DNA of 64,000 bases from Streptococcus suis (GCF_002960425.1 NZ_POIZ01000028.1:1-64000), one strand, 5' to 3'. Numbered from the stretch's first letter, positions 9,561-18,807 are shown. Notes: generated by a model not told the origin, from the letters alone. Numbers and translations are program-made.

Positions 9561-9621
9561 AATATTCACCTCTTAATGTATGATTCTGTTTCTTACGAAA
9601 CAATTTGAGAAATAGTCAGCC

Positions 9622-9638
9622 AGGTGGCTAAGCCACCT
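9622..9638 (-). ncRNA. Intercistronic hairpin between rplF and rplR
   Basis: Perfect stem AGGTGGCT/AGCCACCT with a one-base loop centre in the 88-nt gap. No T-run follows. One of a series of such hairpins in the longer gaps of this operon. Confidence 0.5.
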
Positions 9639-9648
9639 CAGCAAGCTA

Positions 9649-10185
9649 TTATTTACCTGTTTTACCTTCTTTACGGCGAACGAATTCACCAACGTAGCGG
9701 ATACCTTTACCTTTGTATGGCTCAGGAGCGCGAAGGCTACGGATGTAAGCTGCTGTTTGACCAACAACTTCTTTGTTGATACCAGACACGACGATTTGTG
9801 TTGGTGTTGGAACTTCAAATGTAATACCTTCTGGTGCAACCACTTCATCTGGATGTGATTTACCAACAGCAAGTGTCAATTTGTTACCAGCCAATTGAGC
9901 ACGGTAACCGACACCACGCATTTCAAGTTCTTTTTTGAAGCCTTCAGAAACACCAACAACCATGTTGTTGAGGTTAGCACGGCTAGTACCGTGAATAGTC
10001 TTCATTTCTTTTGAATCGTTTGGACGGTGAAGAGTTACTTCTGCACCTTCCACACGGATTTCAATAGCAGTTGGGAATTCACGAGTCAATTCCCCTTTAG
10101 GTCCTTTTACAGTTACCACGCCGTTGTTTTGAGCAAGCTCAACACCAGCAGGCAATGTAATTACTTTATTACCAATACGTGACAT
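9649..10185 (-). CDS. rplF: 50S ribosomal protein L6 (uL6)
   Basis: Large-subunit protein near the factor-binding site. It is 178 residues with the duplicated L6 fold, [22 protein letters not shown] at the start and the signature [22 protein letters not shown] at the end. It is separated from rpsH by an unusual 237-nt structured gap. Confidence 0.97.
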   Translation of the reverse strand: MSRIGNKVITLPAGVELAQNNGVVTVKGPKGELTREFPTAIEIRVEGAEVTLHRPNDSKEMKTIHGTSRANLNNMVVGVSEGFKKELEMRGVGYRAQLAGNKLTLAVGKSHPDEVVAPEGITFEVPTPTQIVVSGINKEVVGQTAAYIRSLRAPEPYKGKGIRYVGEFVRRKEGKTGK

Positions 10186-10264
10186 ATTTTTTAATTCTCC
10201 TGTTAAATTATCAAGCCGTCGAGCGACTAGTTTTCACGGGGTCTCATTTAAACACGGACTTTAG

Positions 10265-10410
10265 CCCGCGTTCGAATGAGCGGGTTTCATGATCGCATTT
10301 GAGAAGCAATCATGCTTTTAGGTTTCAATTTCTAAATGTGCCAAGGCAGAGCGACACAGGCTATACTCGAGTATGCCAAGGCGCTCTAACACAGGCACAT
10401 GACGAAATTG
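10265..10410 (-). ncRNA. Large nested RNA hairpin region between rpsH and rplF
   Basis: The 237-nt gap contains, in plus coordinates, CCCGC/GCGGG (10265-10284) and CATGAT/ATCATG (10288-10314). It also holds a long nested hairpin from 10326 to 10410: CAATTTC with GAAATTG, ATGTGCC with GGCACAT, AGAGCG with CGCTCT, and a palindromic ATACTCGAGTAT at its tip. In all about 26 bp pair in order. It has no coding capacity and no T-run. Either a cis-acting mRNA structure (processing or S8/L6 regulation) or a small palindromic insertion would fit. Confidence 0.7.
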
Positions 10411-10422
10411 GGAGCTAAAAGA

Positions 10423-10821
10423 TTACCAAACGTATGCGATAACCTCACCACCAACGTTCTTTTGACGAGCTTGTTTGTCAGTCAAAAGACCTTCTGATGT
10501 TGAGATGATTGCGATACCAAGTCCGTTAAGAACTTTTGGAATATCTTCACGTTTTGAGTAAACACGAAGACCTGGTTTTGAAACGCGTTTCAAGTTAGTA
10601 ATAACTTTTTCACCGTTTGGTCCGTATTTCAAGAATACACGGATGATGCCTTGTTTGTCATCTTCGATGAATTCAACGTTTTTCACAAAACCTTCGTTTT
10701 TAAGGATTGTAGCAATACCTTTTTTGATGTTTGATGCAGGAACTTCAAGCACTTCGTGTTTTGCTTGGTTAGCGTTACGAATACGTGTCAAAAAATCTGC
10801 AATTGGGTCAGTCATAACCAT
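10423..10821 (-). CDS. rpsH: 30S ribosomal protein S8 (uS8)
   Basis: Binds 16S rRNA helix 21 and, in E. coli, represses its own operon through a mimic of that helix. The 132 residues start [23 protein letters not shown] and end [24 protein letters not shown], the conserved RNA-binding end. Unusually, rpsH is flanked by long gaps of 336 nt upstream and 237 nt downstream, both strongly structured. Confidence 0.97.
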   Translation of the reverse strand: MVMTDPIADFLTRIRNANQAKHEVLEVPASNIKKGIATILKNEGFVKNVEFIEDDKQGIIRVFLKYGPNGEKVITNLKRVSKPGLRVYSKREDIPKVLNGLGIAIISTSEGLLTDKQARQKNVGGEVIAYVW

Positions 10822-10838
10822 TTGTTGTTTCTCCTCTC

Positions 10839-11015
10839 ACTAGCAGTTTGATCTAGTCACTTGCTAGTTAATGTGTGCCTGATAGGCAATGCAAAGTTTG
10901 AATTTGCTAGTATGATGCTATTGCATCCTAACATTTGAACTCAGGCTACGGCCTGTGTGAAAAAGATAACTCTATCTAGAACGCAAGCGTTCTTCGCTAG
11001 AGTTCCTATTTTCAC
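10839..11015 (-). ncRNA. Structured 336-nt gap between rpsN and rpsH
   Basis: No gene is visible in 10822-11157. It holds three foldbacks. The largest is a nested stem, 10957-11015, made of GTGAAAA/TTTTCAC outside, AACTCTA/TAGAGTT in the middle and AGAACGC/GCGTTCT with an AA loop inside (21 bp). CAGGC/GCCTG lies at 10942-10955. ACTAGCA (10839-10845) pairs with TGCTAGT (10862-10868) just upstream of the rpsH ribosome binding site. The stretch 11016-11157 shows nothing further. Confidence 0.7.
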
Positions 11016-11157
11016 TTTGTCCGTCACGCCCTTAGTATCATGTTTTAATTGAGTTCGAGCTACAACCTTAGCAAAGAAGATAGATTTTCCTAGAAGTAAA
11101 CTTCATCGTCAAATCTCCAATCTTTGCGTTGGTTGCTAAACGCTCTCACATCTTATC

Positions 11158-11343
11158 TTACCAAGAAGCTTTTGTTACGCCAGGAATTTGTCCAAGGTAA
11201 GCCAAGTCGCGGAAGCATACACGGCACAATTTGAATTTGCGGTAAACTGAGTGTGGACGTCCACATTTTTCACAGCGTGTGTAAGCTTGTGTAGAGAACT
11301 TAGCTGGGCGTTTGTTCTTAGCGATCATTGATTTTTTAGCCAT
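11158..11343 (-). CDS. rpsN: 30S ribosomal protein S14, zinc-binding type (uS14)
   Basis: A 61-residue short S14 with the zinc ligands Cys24, Cys27, Cys40 and Cys43 (RCEKCG and LCRVCF). This is the C+ form carried in the spc operon of Firmicutes (often called RpsN1 or RpsZ); a longer zinc-free paralogue may exist elsewhere. It lies 14 nt after rplE. Confidence 0.97.
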   Translation of the reverse strand: MAKKSMIAKNKRPAKFSTQAYTRCEKCGRPHSVYRKFKLCRVCFRDLAYLGQIPGVTKASW

Positions 11344-11357
11344 TTATTCTCTCCCTC

Positions 11358-11900
11358 TTATTTTGCAAACGGCATACCAAGGCCAGTAAGCAATGCACGT
11401 GATTCTTCGTCAGTGTTAGCAGTTGTAACGATAACGATATCCATACCGCGAGTTTTATCAACATCGTCGAAGTTGATTTCTGGGAAGATCAATTGCTCTT
11501 TCACACCAAGTGTGTAGTTACCACGTCCGTCGAATGACTTAGTTGGTACACCGTGGAAGTCACGTACACGTGGAAGTGAAACTGTAACCAATTTGTCCAA
11601 GAACTCATACATACGTTCGCCACGAAGAGTTACTTTCGCACCGATCGCAACACCCTCACGAAGACGGAAGCCGGCGATTGATTTCTTAGCTTTAGTGATA
11701 AGTGGTTTTTGACCTGAGATCAAAGCCAATTCTTGAGCAGCTTTCTCAAGGTTTTTAGCGTTAGAAACAGCGTCACCAACACCCATGTTCAAAACGATCT
11801 TATCAACTTTTGGCACAGCCATAACTGAAGAATAGTTAAATTGTTCAGTCAAAGCAGGAACTACTTCATTAAGATATTTTTCTTTTAAACGATTTGCCAT
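11358..11900 (-). CDS. rplE: 50S ribosomal protein L5 (uL5)
   Basis: 5S rRNA-binding protein of the central protuberance, contacting the P-site tRNA. The 180 residues carry [18 protein letters not shown] and [24 protein letters not shown], both conserved. The gap to rplX is 23 nt. Confidence 0.97.
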   Translation of the reverse strand: MANRLKEKYLNEVVPALTEQFNYSSVMAVPKVDKIVLNMGVGDAVSNAKNLEKAAQELALISGQKPLITKAKKSIAGFRLREGVAIGAKVTLRGERMYEFLDKLVTVSLPRVRDFHGVPTKSFDGRGNYTLGVKEQLIFPEINFDDVDKTRGMDIVIVTTANTDEESRALLTGLGMPFAK

Positions 11901-11923
11901 TATACTTCTCCTTTCCTTCGTGA

Positions 11924-12229
11924 TTAATCAAGCACTTCGCCTGATTTTTTGTTGTAGCGAACTTTTTTGCCATCTACAAACTTGTAACCAACGCGTCCTG
12001 CAACACCATTTTTGTCAAGAACTTGAACGTTTGACACATGGATTGGAGCTTCTTTTTCAACGATAGCACCTTGAGGGTTTTCGCTGTTTGGTTTTTGGTG
12101 TTTCTTAACGATGTTAACACCTTCAACAATAACTTTGTTTACTTTTGGAAGTGCTGTTACGACAAGAGCTTCAACGCCTTTGTCTTTACCAGCGATTACG
12201 CGAACTTTATCGCCTTTTTTTACAAACAT
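11924..12229 (-). CDS. rplX: 50S ribosomal protein L24 (uL24)
   Basis: Assembly-initiator protein of the large subunit. It is 101 residues with an N-terminal KOW motif ([18 protein letters not shown]) followed by [15 protein letters not shown]. It lies 84 nt after rplN, a gap with two hairpins. Confidence 0.97.
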   Translation of the reverse strand: MFVKKGDKVRVIAGKDKGVEALVVTALPKVNKVIVEGVNIVKKHQKPNSENPQGAIVEKEAPIHVSNVQVLDKNGVAGRVGYKFVDGKKVRYNKKSGEVLD

Positions 12230-12253
12230 TTGATTTCTCCTATGATTTCTTAC

Positions 12254-12290
12254 GCCCTAATGGGCACCCTGGTTAGTAATGTAACCAGGG
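12254..12290 (-). ncRNA. Two hairpins between rplN and rplX
   Basis: GCCC/GGGC with a 4-nt loop (12254-12265) next to a 9-bp perfect stem CCCTGGTTA/TAACCAGGG (12267-12290). There is no T-run, so a stabilising or processing role is more likely than termination. Confidence 0.5.
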
Positions 12291-12313
12291 GACTTAGTTT
12301 GTTAGATTTTAAA

Positions 12314-12682
12314 TTAAAGTACTTCTGGTGCCAATGAAACGATTTTCATGAAACCGCCATCACGCAATTCGCGTGCCACTGGGCCAAAGATACGAGTTCC
12401 GCGAGGGTTTTTGTCTTCACGGATGATAACTGCAGCATTCTCATCGAATTTGATGTATGAACCATCAGCACGACGAGCACCTGTCTTAGTACGAACGATA
12501 ACGGCTTTAACAACGTCACCTTTTTTAACCGCACCACCAGGAGTAGCTTGTTTTACTGAAGCAACGATGATGTCGCCGATGTTCGCGAATTTACGTCCTG
12601 AACCACCAAGAACTTTGATTGTCAAGATTTCACGTGCGCCACTGTTGTCAGCAACTTTCAAACGAGTTTCTGTTTGAATCAT
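12314..12682 (-). CDS. rplN: 50S ribosomal protein L14 (uL14)
   Basis: Large-subunit protein at the intersubunit bridge. The 122 residues start [19 protein letters not shown] and include the signature [24 protein letters not shown]. It lies 24 nt after rpsQ. Confidence 0.97.
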   Translation of the reverse strand: MIQTETRLKVADNSGAREILTIKVLGGSGRKFANIGDIIVASVKQATPGGAVKKGDVVKAVIVRTKTGARRADGSYIKFDENAAVIIREDKNPRGTRIFGPVARELRDGGFMKIVSLAPEVL

Positions 12683-12706
12683 GTCAATTTTCTCCTTTCA
12701 GGTTGA

Positions 12707-12967
12707 TTAAATGATAACTGCCTCTTCCACAACTTCTACAAGACGGAAGCGTTTTGTAGCTGAAAGTGGGCGAGTTTCCATGATACGAACGATATCACCT
12801 TCTTTAGCAACATTGTTTTCATCATGAGCTTTGTACTTTTTAGAGTAGTTAATACGTTTACCATAGACTGGGTGGTTACGTTTAGTTTCAACTACAACTG
12901 TGATTGTTTTGTCCATTTTGTCAGACACTACGCGTCCAACAAGAACTTTACGATTATTGCGTTCCAT
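12707..12967 (-). CDS. rpsQ: 30S ribosomal protein S17 (uS17)
   Basis: Primary 16S rRNA-binding protein with an OB fold. The 86 residues start [24 protein letters not shown] and include the signature [20 protein letters not shown]. Spacing to rpmC is 23 nt. Confidence 0.97.
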
Positions 12968-12990
12968 TGAAATTCTCCTTTCCCAATCTA

Positions 12991-13197
12991 TTATTTAGTT
13001 TCAGATTGCACAGTTTTGATACGTGCAATTTGTTTCTTCACTTCGTTCAAACGAGCAGTTTGCTCAAGTTGACCAGCAGCAGCTTGGAAACGAAGTTCGA
13101 AGAGTTCTTTCTTCAATTCGTTTTCTTTCTTAGCAAGTTCTTCTTGAGAAAGGCCACGAAGTTCTTTTACAAAATCTTTAATTTCTTGAAGTTTCAT
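12991..13197 (-). CDS. rpmC: 50S ribosomal protein L29 (uL29)
   Basis: Small helical protein at the polypeptide exit tunnel, part of the docking site for trigger factor and SRP. It is 68 residues, [21 protein letters not shown]..., with the conserved [19 protein letters not shown] helix. Confidence 0.96.
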
Positions 13198-13206
13198 GTC
13201 TTCTCC

Positions 13207-13620
13207 TTATTCTGCTTCACGTTTTACGAATTTAACTTTAACTGGCAATTTGTGACCAGCAAGGCGGAATGCTTCGCGTGCAATTTCTTCAGAAACGCCA
13301 GCTACTTCAAACATAACCTTACCGCGTTTAACTGGAGCTACCCAACCTTCAGGAGCACCTTTACCAGAACCCATACGTACACCGATAGCTTTAGCAGTGT
13401 ATGATTTGTGTGGGAAGATCTTAATCCAAACTTTACCACCACGTTTCATGTAACGCGTCATAGCGATACGGGCAGCTTCGATTTGGCGGTTTGTAATCCA
13501 TGAGCTAGTAGTTGCTTGAAGACCGTATTGACCAAAGTCTACTTGTTTTCCACCTTTAGCTTCACCGCGCATTTTTCCACGGAATTCACGACGGTGTTTT
13601 ACACGTTTAGGTACTAACAT
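13207..13620 (-). CDS. rplP: 50S ribosomal protein L16 (uL16)
   Basis: Supports the tRNA acceptor arm in the A site. It is 137 residues with [24 protein letters not shown] at the start and the conserved [35 protein letters not shown] segment. Only 3 nt separate it from rpsC, suggesting translational coupling. Confidence 0.97.
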
Positions 13621-13623
13621 TTG

Positions 13624-14277
13624 TTATTTACCTCCTTTAGTGTTTTTACGAGCTGGAAGAACTTCACCACGGTAGATCCATACTTTGATACCAAGTTTAC
13701 CGTAAGTTGTCAAAGCTTCTTCCCAAGCGTAGTCGATATCCGCACGAAGTGTATGAAGAGGAACAGTTCCTTCTGAATAGCCTTCTGCACGGGCAATATC
13801 AGCACCGTTCAAACGACCAGAAACTTGTGTTTTGATACCTTTTGCACCAGCGCGCATTGCACGTTGGATAGCTTGTTTTTGAGCACGGCGGAACGCCACA
13901 CGTTGCTCCAATTGACGAGCGATTGACTCACCAACAAGGTGTGCATCCAAATCAGGTTGTTTGATTTCGATGATGTTGATGTGTACTTGCTTACCAGTCA
14001 ATTTGTTCAATTGAGCACGAAGTGCATCAACGTTACTACCAGCTTTACCGATAACCATACCTGGTTTAGCAGTGTGGATAGAAACGATAACTTTGTTTAC
14101 AGCACGTTCGATTTCGATTGTTGATGTTGACGCATCAGCCAATTCTTTTTTGATAAAGTTGCGGATTGCAAGATCTTCATGAAGGTAATCCGCGTATTCT
14201 TTTTCAGCATACCATTTAGCATCCCAATCACGGATGATGCCAACACGCATACCAATTGGATGTACTTTTTGACCCAC
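13624..14277 (-). CDS. rpsC: 30S ribosomal protein S3 (uS3)
   Basis: MRNA entry-channel protein. It is 217 residues with an N-terminal KH type II domain ([23 protein letters not shown]) and a C-terminal domain ending [16 protein letters not shown]. It overlaps nothing; 12 nt follow rplV. Confidence 0.97.
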   Translation of the reverse strand: MGQKVHPIGMRVGIIRDWDAKWYAEKEYADYLHEDLAIRNFIKKELADASTSTIEIERAVNKVIVSIHTAKPGMVIGKAGSNVDALRAQLNKLTGKQVHINIIEIKQPDLDAHLVGESIARQLEQRVAFRRAQKQAIQRAMRAGAKGIKTQVSGRLNGADIARAEGYSEGTVPLHTLRADIDYAWEEALTTYGKLGIKVWIYRGEVLPARKNTKGGK

Positions 14278-14289
14278 GTTTTTACCTCC

Positions 14290-14634
14290 TTATTTCTCTG
14301 CCACAACTACAGTGATGTGAGCTGTGCGTTTGTTGATTGGTGAAGCAGAACCTTTCGCACGTGGACGGAAACGTTTCAACGTTGGCCCTTCGTTTGCGAA
14401 TGCTTCGCTGACTACCAAGTTAGCTTTTTCCAAACCAAAGTTGTTTTCAGCGTTAGCGATTGCTGAGTTCAAAACTCCCTCGATAATGCCTGCAGCTTTG
14501 TTTGGTGTGAATTTCAAGATTGCGATTGCGTCTGCTACGCTTTTGCCACGGATGTTATCCAAGACAAGACGTGATTTACGAGGTGAAACACGTACTGTGC
14601 GAGCAGTTGCTTTAGCTGAAGTAATTTCTGCCAT
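14290..14634 (-). CDS. rplV: 50S ribosomal protein L22 (uL22)
   Basis: Lines the exit tunnel; the beta-hairpin tip ([20 protein letters not shown]) is where macrolide-resistance changes occur in other species. That region shows no insertion or deletion that I can see. It is 114 residues long. Confidence 0.97.
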   Translation of the reverse strand: MAEITSAKATARTVRVSPRKSRLVLDNIRGKSVADAIAILKFTPNKAAGIIEGVLNSAIANAENNFGLEKANLVVSEAFANEGPTLKRFRPRAKGSASPINKRTAHITVVVAEK

Positions 14635-14651
14635 TGTGTTTTCCTCCTAAA

Positions 14652-14933
14652 TTATTTACGACGAGTTTTCTTGTCGTCAGCAGCATGACCTTTGTAAGTA
14701 CGAGTTGGTGCAAATTCACCAAGTTTGTGACCTACCATGTCTTCTTGAATGTATACAGGTACATGTTTACGTCCATCGTAAACTGCGATTGTATAACCGA
14801 TGAAACTTGGGAAGATCGTTGAACGACGTGACCAAGTTTTAATTACTTTTTTCTTTTCGTCATTTGCTTGAGCTTCAACTTTTTTCATCAAATGCTCATC
14901 GACGAAAGGTCCTTTTTTAAGACTACGTCCCAT
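14652..14933 (-). CDS. rpsS: 30S ribosomal protein S19 (uS19)
   Basis: Head protein of the small subunit. It is 93 residues starting [20 protein letters not shown], with the signature [29 protein letters not shown]. It lies 101 nt after rplB, a gap with a hairpin. Confidence 0.97.
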
Positions 14934-14973
14934 TTTAGTATTTTCTCCTTTAAAATATGTACCACAGCGGCTT

Positions 14974-14988
14974 GCCCGCTTTGCGGGC
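14974..14988 (-). ncRNA. Hairpin between rplB and rpsS
   Basis: Perfect GC-rich stem GCCCGC/GCGGGC with a TTT loop in a 101-nt gap. No T-run follows. Confidence 0.5.
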
Positions 14989-15034
14989 TACCGAGTTGGC
15001 GGATGATATAGAATGCTATGCAACTAAGAATAGA

Positions 15035-15868
15035 TTATTTTTGGTTGCGACGACGAACGATAAGTTTGTCAGATTTAGCTTTCTTGTTACGAGTTTTCAA
15101 ACCAAGAGCTGGTTTACCCCATGGTGTAGATGGTGCTTTACGACCAACTGGTGCTTTACCTTCACCACCACCGTGTGGGTGATCGTTAGGGTTCATCACA
15201 GAACCGCGAACTGTTGGACGGATACCTTTCCAACGGCTACGACCTGCTTTACCAAGGTTAACAAGGCCATGTTGTTCGTTACCTACAGTACCAACAGTAG
15301 CACGGCAAGTACCAAGGATCATACGAACTTCACCTGATTGAAGGCGAACAAGAACGTATTTACCTTCTTGACCAAGAACCTGTGCAGATGCACCGGCAGC
15401 ACGAACCAACTCACCACCGCGACCTGGTTTCAACTCGATGTTGTGAACAACAGTACCGACTGGGATGTTTGCAAGTGGAAGTGCGTTACCAACTTTGATA
15501 TCTGCTTCTGGGCCTGAAACGATGCGTTGACCAACTTCAAGTCCTTTAGGAGCAATGATATAAGCTTTAACACCGTCTGTGTAGTGTACAAGAGCGATGT
15601 TTGCTGAACGGTTTGGATCGTATTCGATCGTTTTAACGATTGCTTCAACGCCATCTTTGTTACGTTTGAAGTCTACCAAACGGTAGAAACGTTTGTGACC
15701 GCCACCTTGGTGACGAACAGTGATGCGACCGTTGTTGTTACGACCAGCTTTGCTCTTCAAAGCAACAAGCAAGCTTTTTTCTGGAGTGCTTGTTGTGATT
15801 TCAGCGAAGTCCAAAGAAGTCATGTTACGACGGCCATTTGTCGTTGGTTTATAAACTTTAATACCCAC
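15035..15868 (-). CDS. rplB: 50S ribosomal protein L2 (uL2)
   Basis: Core protein of the peptidyl-transferase region. It is 277 residues with the OB and SH3-like domains and the conserved [21 protein letters not shown], whose histidine lies near the active centre. It starts 17 nt after rplW. Confidence 0.98.
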   Translation of the reverse strand: MGIKVYKPTTNGRRNMTSLDFAEITTSTPEKSLLVALKSKAGRNNNGRITVRHQGGGHKRFYRLVDFKRNKDGVEAIVKTIEYDPNRSANIALVHYTDGVKAYIIAPKGLEVGQRIVSGPEADIKVGNALPLANIPVGTVVHNIELKPGRGGELVRAAGASAQVLGQEGKYVLVRLQSGEVRMILGTCRATVGTVGNEQHGLVNLGKAGRSRWKGIRPTVRGSVMNPNDHPHGGGEGKAPVGRKAPSTPWGKPALGLKTRNKKAKSDKLIVRRRNQK

Positions 15869-15885
15869 GTTAATTCCTCCTTTGA

Positions 15886-16185
15886 TTATTCAGCGTCAGC
15901 TGTAGCGAACAATTCAATCGCTTTTGAATCAGCAGCCAATGTGATGATTGCTTTTTTCACTTTGTTTGTGCGACCTACATAACGACCTACGCGTTTTGTT
16001 TTAGGTTTCACATTGATTGTGTTAACATTCGCAACTTTAACACCCTCGAATGCAGCTTCAACGGCTTGCTTGATCAAGAGTTTGTGTGCACGAGTGTCAA
16101 CTTCAAATACATACTTGCCTGCTTCGAGTTGGCCCATTGAGCTTTCTGTGATGACAGGTTTTTTGATAACATCATACAAATTCAT
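15886..16185 (-). CDS. rplW: 50S ribosomal protein L23 (uL23)
   Basis: Exit-tunnel protein and main docking site for trigger factor. It is 99 residues, [21 protein letters not shown]..., with the RNA-binding [26 protein letters not shown] segment. Its ATG overlaps the stop codon of rplD by one base, implying translational coupling. Confidence 0.97.
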   Translation of the reverse strand: MNLYDVIKKPVITESSMGQLEAGKYVFEVDTRAHKLLIKQAVEAAFEGVKVANVNTINVKPKTKRVGRYVGRTNKVKKAIITLAADSKAIELFATADAE

Positions 16186-16808
16186 TATGCAAGAACCTCC
16201 TCAATTTTAGAGATAGCTGCTTGAGTTACAAGAAGTTTGTCTGCATTTGCGATGTCAAGTACGCTTGCAGTTGTTGCAGTTGCAACTTTAACTCCTGGGA
16301 TGTTACGAGCAGAAAGAGCTGCGAATTCGTTGCCTTCTTCAAGAATAACAAGGACTTTAGAATCAATGCTCAATGCTGCAAGCACTTTTGCAAATTCAGC
16401 AGTTTTTGGAGCTGTGAATTCAAGTGAGTTAACAGCTACAAATTTGTTTTCAGCAACTTTTTCTGAGTAAACAGATTTAAGTGCCAAGCGACGAACTTTT
16501 TGTGGAAGTTTGTACGCGTATGAACGTGGAGTTGGTCCGAAGACTACGCCACCGCCACGCCATTGTGGTGAACGGATAGAACCTTGACGAGCACGTCCAG
16601 TTCCTTTTTGACGCCATGGTTTGCGTCCGCCACCTGAGACTGCTGAACGGTTTTTAACTGCGTGAGTACCTTGACGAAGGCTAGCACGTTGGCTGATGAT
16701 CACATCAAATACAACTGCTTGGTTTGGCTCGATACCAAAAATCGCATCGTTAAGAACTACTTCACCAGCTTGTTTACCAGTTTGGTCAAATAATGTTACG
16801 TTTGCCAT
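16185..16808 (-). CDS. rplD: 50S ribosomal protein L4 (uL4)
   Basis: Lines the exit tunnel with L22; in E. coli it also represses the S10 operon. It is 207 residues with the long tunnel loop [29 protein letters not shown], which looks wild type. Gap to rplC is 24 nt. Confidence 0.97.
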   Translation of the reverse strand: MANVTLFDQTGKQAGEVVLNDAIFGIEPNQAVVFDVIISQRASLRQGTHAVKNRSAVSGGGRKPWRQKGTGRARQGSIRSPQWRGGGVVFGPTPRSYAYKLPQKVRRLALKSVYSEKVAENKFVAVNSLEFTAPKTAEFAKVLAALSIDSKVLVILEEGNEFAALSARNIPGVKVATATTASVLDIANADKLLVTQAAISKIEEVLA

Positions 16809-16832
16809 TTCGACTGATTTCCCCTTTCCTTA

Positions 16833-17459
16833 TTATTTACCAGCTTTAACTGCTGACTTGATAGTGATAAGAGATTTCTTAGCACCTGGTACGTTACCTT
16901 TGATAAGGATAACGTTCTTTTCTGGAACAACTTGTACAACCTCAAGGTTTTGAATTGTTACACGGTTGCCGCCCATGCGACCTGCAAGGTTTTTACCTTT
17001 GAATACACGGCTAGGTGCAATAGGACCCATAGAACCTGGACGACGGTGGTAACGAGAACCGTGAGCCATAGGACCACGTGATTGACCATGGCGTTTGATA
17101 ACACCTTGGAAACCTTTACCTTTAGATGTACCAGTTACATCAACAACATCACCAGCTGCGAAAGTTTCAACTGTAATTTCTTGTCCAACTTCCAAGCCTT
17201 CAATGTTTTTGAATTCACGAATGAAGCGCTTAGGAGCTGTGTTAGCTTTAGCTACATGGCCTTTGGCAGGTTTGTTGCTCAATACTTCACGTTTGTCATC
17301 AAAACCAACTTGAACTGCAGCATAACCATCAGTTTCAACTGTTTTCACTTGAAGAACAACGTTTGGAGTTGCTTCGATGACAGTAACAGGGATAAATTCA
17401 CCAGATTCAGTGAAGATTTGAGTCATTCCCACTTTTTTCCCTAAGATTCCTTTTGTCAT
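16833..17459 (-). CDS. rplC: 50S ribosomal protein L3 (uL3)
   Basis: Early-assembly protein that reaches towards the peptidyl-transferase centre. It is 208 residues starting [21 protein letters not shown], with the signature [20 protein letters not shown]. The preceding 97-nt gap contains an inverted repeat (AATCAAGT/ACTTGATT). Confidence 0.97.
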   Translation of the reverse strand: MTKGILGKKVGMTQIFTESGEFIPVTVIEATPNVVLQVKTVETDGYAAVQVGFDDKREVLSNKPAKGHVAKANTAPKRFIREFKNIEGLEVGQEITVETFAAGDVVDVTGTSKGKGFQGVIKRHGQSRGPMAHGSRYHRRPGSMGPIAPSRVFKGKNLAGRMGGNRVTIQNLEVVQVVPEKNVILIKGNVPGAKKSLITIKSAVKAGK

Positions 17460-17519
17460 GAGAAAAATATTCCTTTTCTTATTTTTATAGTTAAAAAGTT
17501 TTTAACGAGCGTTTTTTAT

Positions 17520-17565
17520 GCTCAAATCAAGTTTCTGAGTTTTGCTCGCGACTTGATTACAATTT
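17520..17565 (-). ncRNA. Inverted repeat between rpsJ and rplC
   Basis: AATCAAGT and its complement ACTTGATT bracket the start of the 97-nt gap; a shorter GAGC/GCTC foldback lies next to it. It could be an attenuator or regulatory hairpin; function not shown. Confidence 0.35.
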
Positions 17566-17865
17566 GATTTCTACGTTTACACCACTTGGAAGATCCAATT
17601 TCATCAAAGCATCAACTGTTTTTTGAGTTGGGTTGATGATGTCGATCAAACGTTTGTGTGTACGCATTTCGAACTGCTCACGAGAATCTTTGTACTTGTG
17701 AGTCGCACGGATGATTGTGTAGAGGCTACGTTCAGTTGGAAGCGGAACTGGACCTGCTACTTGAGCACCTGTACGAGTTGCAGTTTCAACGATTTTTGCA
17801 GCTGCTGTATCAAGTGTACGGTGTTCGTACGCTTTCAAGCGGATGCGGATTTTTTTGTTTGCCAT
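17557..17865 (-). CDS. rpsJ: 30S ribosomal protein S10 (uS10)
   Basis: Head protein of the 30S subunit that also serves as the NusE transcription antitermination factor. The 102 residues start [24 protein letters not shown] and contain the conserved [36 protein letters not shown]. It is the first gene of the S10 operon, following a leader of about 130 nt. Confidence 0.97.
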   Translation of the reverse strand: MANKKIRIRLKAYEHRTLDTAAAKIVETATRTGAQVAGPVPLPTERSLYTIIRATHKYKDSREQFEMRTHKRLIDIINPTQKTVDALMKLDLPSGVNVEIKL

Positions 17866-17996
17866 CTTTTTCTCCTTTTCGTCTATTTAAGATAATAGGC
17901 TAGCTCCACAAGAAAACCAACACGTGTTGCGTGGCAATGCAACCGAGCGTGTCGCAACCTCTTGCATCAAAGCTACAGCCGTAATTTTTACGGCAC
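17866..17996 (-). promoter_or_regulatory. Structured 5' leader of the S10 operon
   Basis: Between the predicted transcription start and rpsJ. It contains GCCGT/ACGGC (17978-17994) near the 5' end and a GC-rich stretch around 17920-17965 with repeated GTTGC/GCAAC blocks that can pair. Long S10 leaders are regulated by L4 in E. coli; whether that holds here is unknown. Confidence 0.5.
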
Positions 17997-18002
17997 TAGA
18001 AC

Positions 18003-18031
18003 ATTCTATCAAATTATATTGTGCATTGCAA
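18003..18031 (-). promoter_or_regulatory. Promoter of the S10 operon
   Basis: TTGCAA (18026-18031), a 17-bp spacer and TAGAAT (18003-18008) on the minus strand. It lies just downstream of the comX terminator, so it is the main start for the whole ribosomal cluster. Confidence 0.75.
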
Positions 18032-18050
18032 GAGTTTTTACTTAAAAATT

Positions 18051-18078
18051 TAAAAATCCCAAAACTTCTGTTTTGGGA
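18051..18078 (-). terminator. Terminator after comX copy B
   Basis: Stem TCCCAAAAC/GTTTTGGGA with a 4-nt loop at 18057-18078, followed on the minus strand by TTTTTA. It separates the competence sigma gene from the S10 promoter. Confidence 0.8.
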
Positions 18079-18130
18079 GGCGGTTCGTATATTTTATCGC
18101 CATTATTCTTATAGCATTAGTAGAAAACAA

Positions 18131-18601
18131 TCATCGAAAGTCCTTTAAATGTTCTTGTAAATCTCTAAGCATATTCTTACGACCATTGAAACTCTGACCA
18201 CTAATTAGTTTTTCATAATTTTCCAATTGGTCCATGGACAAATTTTTCCGATAATCTCTCAAGGCACCTCTCAACAACAATAGCTCGTCATTGACTAAAC
18301 CTGGCGATTGTATTACTTGTGATAGTTCATGTATGTCTTCATGAGGCATTCGGTCAAACTTGCGCTTTTTACTTTCCTGTCTGCGAACATAGTCCTTAAT
18401 CCGATTTCTGAATTTAACCTTGAAATAACAATACAACTGGGCTCTTTCCCCAATCAACCATGGTTGATCCTCCAATAATTCAAACAAGGTTATCATGCCT
18501 TCCTGCTCCCAGTCATCTCTGTCCCACAGTTTGATATAAAACTCTTTACGAGCCTTGTTAACAATTCCTTTTACGCTATCATACATCTTTTCAAATTCCA
18601 T
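18131..18601 (-). CDS. comX: Competence sigma factor ComX (SigX), copy B
   Basis: Alternative sigma factor for late competence genes. The complete protein is 156 residues from the second of two adjacent ATG codons (MEFEKMYDSVKGIVNKARKEFYIKLWDRDDWEQEGM...). That start aligns with copy A, and the ATG one codon earlier is also possible. The ribosome binding site is AAGGAG. Visible are the region-2-like WEQEGMITLFELLEDQ and KVKFRNRIKDYVRRQESKKRKFDR, and a C-terminal helix pair ending LRDLQEHLKDFR. It is transcribed alone, between a ComR box and a terminator. Copy A at the left edge shares most residues in the overlap. Stability of ComX normally depends on ClpP and adaptor proteins, which are not in this window. 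Confidence 0.93.
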   Translation of the reverse strand: MEFEKMYDSVKGIVNKARKEFYIKLWDRDDWEQEGMITLFELLEDQPWLIGERAQLYCYFKVKFRNRIKDYVRRQESKKRKFDRMPHEDIHELSQVIQSPGLVNDELLLLRGALRDYRKNLSMDQLENYEKLISGQSFNGRKNMLRDLQEHLKDFR

Positions 18602-18654
18602 CATCCTATCTCCTTTGTTTGATGGTTTAAGTTTATCGAAAAGAGCTAACTTTC

Positions 18655-18676
18655 TACAGGACATTTTTGTCTACTA
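18655..18676 (-). promoter_or_regulatory. ComR box upstream of comX copy B
   Basis: Core GACA-TTTT-TGTC at 18660-18671 with an outer ACA arm on one side; the other arm (TACTA) is less perfect than in copy A. A -10-like GATAAA follows at about 18632-18637 and the ribosome binding site after that. The flanking sequence (TTTATCGAAAAG, CTTTCTACAG) is shared with the copy A promoter. Confidence 0.8.
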
Positions 18677-18785
18677 ACTTAGTAAATATGATTTATCAAT
18701 TGTATTTTATTGTAAGTTGGCCATTATTAAATCCAATTCTTCTTTGATTTTAGTGTTATTTTTATGAGCTTCCATAAGAAAAAAT

Positions 18786-18807
18786 CGTTAGAAATATCAT
18801 TCTAACG
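18786..18807 (-). terminator. Terminator-like hairpin
   Basis: Perfect 8-bp stem CGTTAGAA/TTCTAACG followed on the minus strand by six T residues. It is the last in a row of such structures downstream of yrzB. The gap 18808-18898 shows nothing else. Confidence 0.6.

Noticed and set aside
4592-17865. Many plus-strand and second-frame ORFs across the ribosomal cluster
   Set aside because: They are shadows of highly biased ribosomal protein genes, without ribosome binding sites or homology.
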